Part shown: positions 7,451-12,514 of the stretch, in pieces
Numbering within the stretch: position 1 is the stretch's first letter
Layout: every line of letters starts with the position of its first letter
Source of the DNA: an uncultured Clostridium sp.
GTDB taxonomy: Bacteria > Bacillota > Clostridia > TANB77 > CAG-508
Direction of reading: 5' to 3'
NCBI GenBank assembly: GCA_947062645.1
Contig: CAMSQT010000016.1
Location: forward strand, 1-12,514
DNA: 12,514 nucleotides
Translations under genes and position numbers: made by a program
The notes under the pieces: generated by a model
Database searches by the model: none
What the model saw: the letters and a program-made list of their open reading frames with translations, nothing else
Told to the model about the DNA's origin: nothing

Positions 7451-7479
7451 AAGAACCTATCTTTTTTTGATAAGTTCTT
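7451..7479 (-). terminator. Intrinsic terminator of the coiled-coil orphan
   Basis: An 11-bp stem with one G-U pair (minus strand AAGAACTTATC, 7-base loop, GATAGGTTCTT) followed by TTTATATTT, 10 bases after the stop at 7489. It separates this gene from the rnj operon. Confidence 0.8.
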
Positions 7480-7488
7480 TACTTTATT

Positions 7489-8382
7489 TTAATGATTTTC
7501 TCCTCTACCTTCTGGAAGCGCATCTTCATAATCAAATACAATTCTAATTCTTGTAATGGCTCTAATTGCTCTTACAAATTTACTTTGTTTAATTCTTTCC
7601 CATAAACTTGGTTTTGCTTCAAAAGTAGTTTCTTCTACATATTGTTGTTCTTGTGTTTCTGTTGTTGTTCCTGTAGTAGTTGTTGTTGTTGCTACTGTTT
7701 GTATTGTATTTTCAGTTTCTTCTACTGTGTTTTCGATATTTTGCATTTCTTCGATTGGTGTTGGGATTGATTTTAGAGCATCTGCTATTTCAATTCCAAT
7801 GTAACTTAATGCTTTTGATCTATCTTCTATTCTTTCCATATCAATTTCAATATGTAAGTTTGTTTCTAAATTGTTAATTCTTGCATTTAACAATTTAACA
7901 GCATCTTGATAGTCCTCTTCTTCTGCATCTTTTGCTTTTCCTACTATGGTTAATGCTTCTATCATATCTTCTGTAAATGTAGTTTCTGCTTTTTTTACTT
8001 TTTCTTTCCAATCTTTTTCTCTTGTTTCTACTTCTGCTACTTCTAGTAATTCTTTTAAAGTTGAAGCTTGTCCTATGTTTTGCTCTCTTTGACGAATTAA
8101 TTCTTCAATTTTTTTTGTGTTTTCTTCGAATTGATTGGTTGCAAATTCTACTAATCCATAAGCTGCTTTATATACGCTTGCTGGAAAATTCTTTTTCTTT
8201 GGATATTCTATTAAATAAGTTTTTATAGATTCTATTAAATCTTTAAAATAAGAATCGTCTTCTAATTGAACAATTTGCTTCTTACTTTTTGGATTAATTA
8301 ATTTTTGAATTTTATCTATATTGGATAATATTTTTTCTTCTGTGATAACCATTCTCACATTTACTATGCCTGATTTTGACAT
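7489..8382 (-). CDS. Hypothetical acidic coiled-coil protein
   Basis: A 297-residue protein that I do not recognise. The ATG at 8382 has a perfect GGAGGT upstream. No signal peptide or membrane segment is seen. Residues about 10-205 are predominantly helical and rich in Glu and Lys, with heptad-like stretches around 85-150. Residues about 225-250 are a low-complexity Thr/Glu/Gln linker (a run of Thr), and the C-terminal 45 residues form a separate basic segment (WERIKQSKFVRAIRAITRIR) that ends in an acidic tail; an amphipathic or membrane-surface helix is possible. It has its own promoter and terminator, so it is a single-gene unit between the acyl-CoA ligase and the rnj operon. No CGG codon. 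A structural or envelope-associated role is only a guess. Confidence 0.8.
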   Translation of the reverse strand: MSKSGIVNVRMVITEEKILSNIDKIQKLINPKSKKQIVQLEDDSYFKDLIESIKTYLIEYPKKKNFPASVYKAAYGLVEFATNQFEENTKKIEELIRQREQNIGQASTLKELLEVAEVETREKDWKEKVKKAETTFTEDMIEALTIVGKAKDAEEEDYQDAVKLLNARINNLETNLHIEIDMERIEDRSKALSYIGIEIADALKSIPTPIEEMQNIENTVEETENTIQTVATTTTTTGTTTETQEQQYVEETTFEAKPSLWERIKQSKFVRAIRAITRIRIVFDYEDALPEGRGENH

Positions 8383-8439
8383 TGCAAAAGTACCTCCTTT
8401 TATCTTACGCGTGCTTGCTTTTTATCTATTTCTTTTTTT

Positions 8440-8468
8440 ATTATACATTAACTTTCAAAAAACTACAA
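8440..8468 (-). promoter_or_regulatory. Probable promoter of the coiled-coil orphan
   Basis: On the minus strand, TTGTAG (8468-8463), a 17-base spacer and TATAAT (8445-8440), about 60 bases before the ATG. The -10 is perfect, the -35 weak. Confidence 0.55.
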
Positions 8469-8583
8469 GTACTTTTTTACAATTTTATTTTATTTTTTTG
8501 TTACACAAATATTACAAAATTATTACAAGGTTTTTCTATCTTCGACTTTTGCCTTGTTTATCTTCCCTAATAATATGTAGCTT

Positions 8584-10303
8584 TTAGTCGATTACTGTTT
8601 TTATTTCTTCAAATCTTTTAATTTTTTGTGTTGTTGTTTTAATTAGTTCTTTATCTGTAATTGTAATTTCTCTTATATACTTATAGGCTGGCATGACTTT
8701 ATTTACTTTTTTGATTTCTTGCCAAATGTTTTCTTTTAAGTTTTCTTCTTCTAACGTCCCAAAAATTTCTTTTGCGGTCTCTTTGTCATATACAATTTTA
8801 GCACATATTTTATAATCTCCGTCTTCTTCTGGTTTTCCGTATACAAAACTTTCTTTTATTCCTTCTATTTTATTAATTAAAGTCTCTAGTTCTTCTGGAT
8901 AAATATTTTTTCCGTTCTTTAATACAATAACAAATTTTTTTCTTCCAGCAATAAAAATATAACCATCTTTATCTATTCTTGCTAAGTCTCCTGTATGTAA
9001 CCATCCTTCCTCATCAATTGTTTCTTTGGTTGCTTCTTCGTTATCATAATATCCCATCATGATGGATGGCCCTTTGGCTACTAATTCACCAATTCCTTCC
9101 TCATTTGGCTCTACAATTTTAACGTCTAAACTTGGAAATGCTTTTCCAATAGAACCTAGTCTTTTATATTTGTCATCCTCTGCTGCAATTACTGGTGAAC
9201 TTTCTGTTAGTCCATACCCTTGGTACATTGCAACACCTAATTCGTTAAATCCTTTTTCTGCTTCTGGATCTAGTGCCGCCCCTCCTGATACAAATAGGCG
9301 TAGTCTTCCGTCCTAAATTGTCATGGATTTCTTTAAATAATTTTCTTCTTATATCAATTCCAATTTTTAATAAAAATTGGCTGATTTTAATTCCTTTTTT
9401 TACGGTTTCTAGTTTTCCTTTTTTCTCAATGTTCTTCATAACTCTTTTGTACATACTCTCAAAAAGAATTGGAACTGACACCATAGCTGTTACTCTATAT
9501 TCTTTGATGTTATCAGCAATGTGCCTAATTCCTTCACAAAAAGCAATGCTTGAGCCTTTTGAAACAGGATAAATAAAACCAGTGGTACATTCAAAGGTAT
9601 GGTGCAATGGTAAAAAGGATAGAAACACGTCATTTTCATCAACTTTAATAGTAGATGCTATGTCAAATAAATTGGCACATAAATTTTTATGGGATAACAT
9701 GACCGCTTTTGACATGGCTGTTGTTCCTGAGGTAAATAGCATAACTCCCATTTCTTCTGGATTAATTTTAGCTTCTAAAAATCTTCTATCTCCACCTTTT
9801 AATAACTTTTCACCTTTTTTAATTAATTCTTTTTGTGAATAGATACCATTTTCTTCTTTTTCTAAATCCATAGAAATGAAGTATTTAATGTTAGAATTGT
9901 TTTTTTCTTTGATTTGGTTCATAATGTTATCATATTTATGAGAATAAAAAATTGCTTCTACACCTGAACGTAAAATTAGATTTTCAATTTCATTATCTGG
10001 CAAAGCCTTATCTAATGGAACAACCACTCCTGTTCCTGCAACAGTTGCAAAATAAACCATTCCCCATTCATATCTATTTTCTGAAATGATTGCAATTCTT
10101 TTATCTTTTAGTCCCATAGAAATTAGCATGGTTCCTAGACTGTTGATTTCTTCTCTAAATTGCTTGTGTGTAATTTCTTTAAATCTGCCCTCTTCTTCTG
10201 TTTTAAATATATACGCTGGTCTGTTACCATAGATTCTTCCTGACTCTTCAAGCATTTCTTTTAAATTTTCATATTTCGGCACTTTATGAATTGGTTTTCT
10301 CAT
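8584..10303 (-). CDS. AMP-dependent acyl-CoA synthetase, one +1 frameshift
   Basis: ANL-superfamily ligase that activates a carboxylic acid, most likely a long-chain fatty acid, as acyl-AMP and transfers it to CoA. With one C skipped at CGG 9310-9308 it encodes 572 residues. Motifs: TSGTTAMSKAVMLSH at about 191-205 (P-loop-like A3, with Ala-Met-Ser-Lys-Ala in place of the usual Gly-x-Pro-Lys-Gly), LGGRLRLFVSGGA spanning the shift (Gly332), YQGYGLTESSP about 360-370 (A5), HTGDL at 436-440 (A7), GRKKFVIV with KNGKNIYPEELE (A8), and KTTTQKIKR near the C-terminus holding the catalytic Lys of A10. The ATG overlaps the TGA of tetR (ATGA), so translation is coupled. Substrate cannot be read from sequence. 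In the zero frame the protein would lose the second half of the enzyme. Confidence 0.93.
9308..9310 (-). other. CGG +1 frameshift site, acyl-CoA ligase
   Basis: The minus strand reads TTA GGA CGG AAG ACT in the zero frame and stops at 9247-9245. Skipping the C gives GGA GGA AGA CTA CGC CTA, that is G-G-R-L-R-L, a conserved ANL segment. Codon 332. Not in a C homopolymer. Confidence 0.94.
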
Positions 10304-10870
10304 TTTACCTTCAACCCTTCTATTACTGTATTTTCAAATTCCTTGAATAATTTCATAATGTCTATTTCTTCTTCTTTTCTTGTTTTATATACTAAACTTG
10401 AGCATATTAAAGCATAAATTTCAGAGGCAATGGCTTGTGGATTTCCTTTTTTAATTTGTCCCTTCTCCATTCCTTCTTTTACTATATTTTCAATTTGTTT
10501 AATATATTCTAAAATATGTTTTCTACATTTTTGGTGTCTTGCCTCATTTCCCCAAAATTGACTTAGTAAAATAGTAATTAAATCTTCGTATTTTACTACT
10601 ATTTTAATTTGAATTAAAACAATAGCTTTAATTTTATCAATATAATTGGAAAATTTGGCTGTTTTTATATCAATACTATTTTGTAAAAGCTTGATTCCTT
10701 CTTCTACTAAAAAGTTGAAAATTTCCTCTTTGCTAGAAAAATGATAATATAAAGTCCCTTTTGCTACCCCTACGGTTGCTGTTATTTCCTCGATACTAGT
10801 TCCGGTCATATCCTTTTTCAGCAAATAACTTCATTGATGTTTCAAATATTTTTCGTTTGGTTTTGTTCAT
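10300..10870 (-). CDS. TetR-family transcriptional regulator, one +1 frameshift
   Basis: A TetR-type DNA-binding repressor, likely controlling itself and the overlapping acyl-CoA ligase, perhaps in response to fatty acyl ligands (inference from the pairing). ATG 10870 is preceded by AAGGAAGG. The frame meets CGG at codon 23 and would stop at TAG 10798-10796 after one more codon. Skipping the C gives 189 residues, the usual TetR size. The helix-turn-helix reads FETSMKLFAEKGYDGTSIEEI and then VAKGTLYYHFSSKEEIF, an excellent match. A frame opening at 10824 from a TTG codon would lack the first helix, so the full-length form with the shift is preferred. The C-terminal ligand domain is variable as expected. 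The gene ends in an ATGA overlap with the ligase. Confidence 0.92.
10802..10804 (-). other. CGG +1 frameshift site, tetR
   Basis: The minus strand reads TAT GAC CGG AAC TAG in the zero frame. Skipping one C gives GAC GGA ACT AGT ATC, that is D-G-T-S-I, in the helix-turn-helix. Codon 23. Confidence 0.93.
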
Positions 10871-10910
10871 ATTCTTAACATCCTTCCTTTTTCTCTTTTT
10901 TACCGATTTT

Positions 10911-10939
10911 ATTATATAAGCTTTTGCTTTTTTTTGCAA
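10911..10939 (-). promoter_or_regulatory. Probable promoter of tetR-acyl-CoA ligase
   Basis: On the minus strand, TTGCAA (10939-10934), a 17-base spacer and TATAAT (10916-10911), about 40 bases before the tetR start. A TTGC-A8-GCAA inverted repeat overlaps the -35 and spacer and could be part of an operator, but the poly-A centre makes this weak. Confidence 0.6.
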
Positions 10940-10949
10940 TAGCTTTTTT

Positions 10950-10980
10950 GATGTTTTTTGGTACGGGGTCAAAAAACATC
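10950..10980. repeat. Perfect 11-bp hairpin at the left edge of the cassette
   Basis: GATGTTTTTTG (10950-10960) and CAAAAAACATC (10970-10980) are perfectly complementary around a 9-base loop (GTACGGGGT). It overlaps the left 27-bp inverted repeat. It has no clear T-run beyond it on either strand, so it may be an element end rather than a terminator. Confidence 0.65.
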
Positions 10981-10986
10981 GCTTAT
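10960..10986 (+). repeat. Left arm of 27-bp inverted repeat
   Basis: Begins GGTACGGGGTCAAAAAACAT and ends GCTTAT. The reverse complement of 11785-11811 matches it at 25 of 27 positions; both differences are transitions. The two arms bracket the MYG1-like gene and its promoter and terminator. Confidence 0.85.
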
Positions 10987-11019
10987 CAATGCTTCCTGGT
11001 TAAAATGATACAAATCTTC

Positions 11020-11048
11020 TTGTTTTATGTGAATTTATATGATATAAT
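11020..11048 (+). promoter_or_regulatory. Promoter of the MYG1-like gene
   Basis: TTGTTT (11020-11025), a 17-base spacer and TATAAT (11043-11048), about 40 bases before the ATG. It lies inside the inverted repeats, so the cassette carries its own promoter. Confidence 0.75.
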
Positions 11049-11089
11049 GTTGTCGCAATAAAAATTTAAATCTTATAGGAGGGATTAGT

Positions 11090-11728
11090 ATGAATCTTGA
11101 AATTTTAAGTTCTGTAGTAACAATAAAAGGACAAATCGAACGGAATGACGAATTAGTCATTGGCACACACAATGATGTTTTCAATGCAAACCAAGTCGTT
11201 GCTTGTGCTATTTTGTGTTTGCTTCATTTCACTAGGTCAGTGAAAATATTGCGGACTCGAAACTTTCACATTCTTTCACAATGTGATATTTGTGTCGACG
11301 TTGGCGAAGGTGCTTTTGACCATCATCAAGCAGGGTTTCATAAGACCCGAGAAAATGGCATAAAATATGCTAGTGCAGGTTTGGTCTGGGAAAGCTATGG
11401 AAGACAGTTAATTACACTATTTTTGGGTAAATATTTTCCAAAAACAAACAATATTGATATTGATGCTATCTTCGAAAGCTTTGATAATTTTTTTATCGTA
11501 CCCGTTGACTGTGAAAATAATGAAAGAGATGCAACACATTGTTTCAGTTTTATTCCCTATTTTTTACCTTTATGGTTTAACAACAAGCAAACTGATTTTA
11601 ACAATCGATTTAAAAAAGCTCTTGTAACAACCATAACGGTATTAGAAGAAGCATTAAAAACAACAATTGGTAAGGAACTTGCTAAAACTATGTCTTGCAT
11701 TCCAGTAATCCCACCCGGAGAATCCTAG
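11090..11728 (+). CDS. MYG1/UPF0160-like protein with altered metal-site residues
   Basis: A 212-residue protein resembling the N-terminal half of the MYG1 (UPF0160) family, DHH-related phosphoesterase-like enzymes; eukaryotic MYG1 is an RNA exonuclease. Visible: GTHNDVFNANQ at 25-35, matching the family THNGxFHxDE; RTR at 55-57; CDICVDVG; FDHHQAGF at 76-83; SAGLVWESYG around 94-103. Three putative metal-site residues in the first motif are changed (His to Asn, Asp to Asn, Glu to Gln), while DHH is kept, so catalysis is doubtful. It is shorter than full family members (about 300 residues or more). The start has AGGAGG about 7 bases upstream. Two in-frame CGG codons (18 and 55) read best as Arg; codon 55 is the conserved first Arg of the RTR motif. 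A +1 shift at codon 18 would stop at 11154-11156. The gene sits alone between inverted repeats, suggesting acquisition. Confidence 0.75.
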   Translation: MNLEILSSVVTIKGQIERNDELVIGTHNDVFNANQVVACAILCLLHFTRSVKILRTRNFHILSQCDICVDVGEGAFDHHQAGFHKTRENGIKYASAGLVWESYGRQLITLFLGKYFPKTNNIDIDAIFESFDNFFIVPVDCENNERDATHCFSFIPYFLPLWFNNKQTDFNNRFKKALVTTITVLEEALKTTIGKELAKTMSCIPVIPPGES

Positions 11729-11744
11729 TCGGTTCTCCGTTTTC
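11716..11744 (+). terminator. Terminator of the MYG1-like gene
   Basis: A 7-bp stem (CGGAGAA at 11716-11722, TTCTCCG at 11733-11739) is followed by TTTTCTT. It overlaps the last codons and stop of the gene. Confidence 0.7.
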
Positions 11745-11784
11745 TTATAAAATCAAAAAAATATGTCATCAATTATATAAATTT

Positions 11785-11811
11785 ATAAGCAATGTTTTTT
11801 GACCCTGTACC
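11785..11811 (-). repeat. Right arm of 27-bp inverted repeat
   Basis: The plus strand reads ATAAGCAATGTTTTTTGACC and ends CTGTACC, inverted relative to 10960-10986 with two mismatches. The 825 bases between outer ends contain one gene with its own promoter and terminator. Confidence 0.85.
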
Positions 11812-11985
11812 TAAATGTATTACTTATCTGTAGCTCGCTTTCGCTCTCACAGCTAAGGGCATCCCAAAAAACAGCGTTTTCAAAAATCATTTTTTTCACA
11901 AATTTCTCTTTACTTTTTTCCTTAACTAATATAAAATAGGTTTAAATTGGATACACTATAAAAGAAAAAATTTTGGAGGAAACAA

Positions 11986-12514
11986 ATGAAAAACAAAAAC
12001 GAATTAAATTATAAAGACTTAAAAATGACATGTAATGAAAATCTATTCAAATTTGAAACCACCGAAGAATTAGAACCAATTCAAGAAGGAATTGGGCAAG
12101 ACCGTGGTATCAAAGCTTTAGAATTTGGATTACAAGTAGATGTTAAAGGATATAACCTATATTTGGAAGGACCAAGTGGTGTAGGTAAAACTATGTACAC
12201 CAAAAATTACTTACAAAAAATTGCACCTAAGAAAAAAACACCTTCTGATTGGTGTTATATCTATAATTTTGATAATCCAAATGAACCAATTGCTATAGAA
12301 TTACCAGCTGGAAAAGGAAAAGAATTTAAAGAGTCAATGGATGGTTTTATTAAAGAAATCCGAAAAGATATTAAAAAGACCTTTAATAATGACGATTTTG
12401 AAAAAGAAAAAGCTTTAATTAAACAAGAATTTGAAGTAAAACGTTCCTCTTTATTGGAAAAACTAAATCAAGATGCTTCCAAATATAATTTCCAAGTAAA
12501 AGCTGCACAAAATG
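11986..12514 (+). CDS. Lon-like ATP-dependent protease (LonC/AAA_32 type), 3'-truncated
   Basis: The first 176 residues of an ATP-dependent protease of the Lon-like group in which an AAA domain (AAA_32) is joined to a C-terminal S16 peptidase domain; the peptidase part lies beyond the window. Seen here: FKFETTEELEPIQEGIGQDR at about 21-40, the entry motif of this group, then KALEFGLQVDVKGYNLYLEG, and the Walker A motif GPSGVGKT at 62-69. A charged coiled-coil stretch begins near residue 115 (the insert typical of this group). GGAGG lies six bases before the ATG. No CGG codon occurs in the visible part. Upstream AT-rich sequence at 11900-11965 probably holds the promoter, but no clear -35/-10 pair stands out. 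The 257 bases between the cassette gene and this start contain no other gene that I can support. Confidence 0.9.
   Translation, partial: MKNKNELNYKDLKMTCNENLFKFETTEELEPIQEGIGQDRGIKALEFGLQVDVKGYNLYLEGPSGVGKTMYTKNYLQKIAPKKKTPSDWCYIYNFDNPNEPIAIELPAGKGKEFKESMDGFIKEIRKDIKKTFNNDDFEKEKALIKQEFEVKRSSLLEKLNQDASKYNFQVKAAQN

Noticed and set aside
8521..8560. ACAAGG/CCTTGT inverted repeat as terminator of the acyl-CoA ligase
   Set aside because: Only 6 bp of stem, a loop of about 20 bases and no good T-run on the minus strand.
3286..8587. Plus-strand hydrophobic ORFs opposite gltX, rnj, the coiled-coil gene and the ligase
   Set aside because: They are antisense shadows of AT-rich genes, lack ribosome binding sites and show no family resemblance.
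1791..10804. prfB-like programmed frameshifting with upstream Shine-Dalgarno and slippery P-site codon
   Set aside because: The preceding codons are all different and most do not allow re-pairing in the +1 frame; no common upstream purine element is seen.
1704..10870. Treating the eight breaks as sequencing or assembly indels
   Set aside because: The adapter shows Illumina data, where indels are rare. Most sites are not in homopolymers, and all eight share one codon context in five unrelated genes, which random error would not produce.
1704..10870. Pseudogenes or separate half-genes with their own starts
   Set aside because: The later segments start at chance GTG, TTG or internal ATG codons without ribosome binding sites, family homology is continuous across each junction, and the reconstructed lengths are normal.
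11820..11875. Possible small structured RNA (CTGT...ACAG and AGCT...AGCT pairings around a GCGAAAGC core)
   Set aside because: Pairings are short and mutually exclusive, and there is no clear promoter and terminator pair around it.

Overview
The window is an AT-rich stretch of a bacterial chromosome. Gene content (seryl- and glutamyl-tRNA synthetases, EngB, a bacterial RNase J with a basic N-terminal tail, DUF951, a LonC-type protease) and strong GGAGG ribosome binding sites suggest an uncultivated low-GC member of the Bacillota, probably Clostridia from a metagenome. The first 45 bases are Illumina library adapter, so the left contig edge is artificial and the first gene is cut.

Layout. Plus strand, 46-2291: serS (partial), an unrecognised 217-residue protein, and engB, ending at a strong terminator. 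2365-2643 (minus) is a small membrane hairpin protein. 2870 onward (plus) is a Cys-rich orphan with its own promoter and terminator. Minus strand, 7128 down to 3254: rnj, gltX and a DUF951 gene, tightly packed behind one consensus promoter with a leader of about 250 nt. 8382-7489 (minus) is a coiled-coil orphan. 10870-8584 (minus) is a tetR/acyl-CoA-ligase pair with an ATGA overlap. 10960-11811 is a cassette flanked by 27-bp inverted repeats and carrying a MYG1-like gene. From 11986 (plus) runs the start of a Lon-like protease.

Main result. Five conserved genes (engB, gltX, DUF951, the acyl-CoA ligase, tetR) look broken by single-base frameshifts, eight in all. Every break has the same form: the reading frame reaches a CGG codon, and family homology resumes if the ribosome moves forward one base, skipping the C and reading GGN as glycine. 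I scanned all the conserved and host-like genes by eye for in-frame CGG. There are exactly eight, and all eight are these sites. The other Arg codons (AGA, CGT, CGC, CGA) are used normally. The restored glycines include the first P-loop Gly of EngB, the Gly of the EngB PGKT motif, the Gly of the GluRS APSPTG motif and the Gly of the DUF951 CGH motif, so these are not decaying pseudogenes. The simplest reading is that CGG has lost its arginine tRNA and has become an obligatory +1 frameshift (or quadruplet CGGN = Gly) signal, comparable with what is described for AGG in Perkinsus mitochondrial cox1.

The only in-frame CGG codons that do not behave this way lie in two accessory-looking ORFs: the Cys-rich orphan (2) and the MYG1-like cassette gene (2). 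In both, a +1 shift at the first CGG would stop translation within a few codons. They are either recent arrivals from a standard-code donor or evidence that the rule depends on context.
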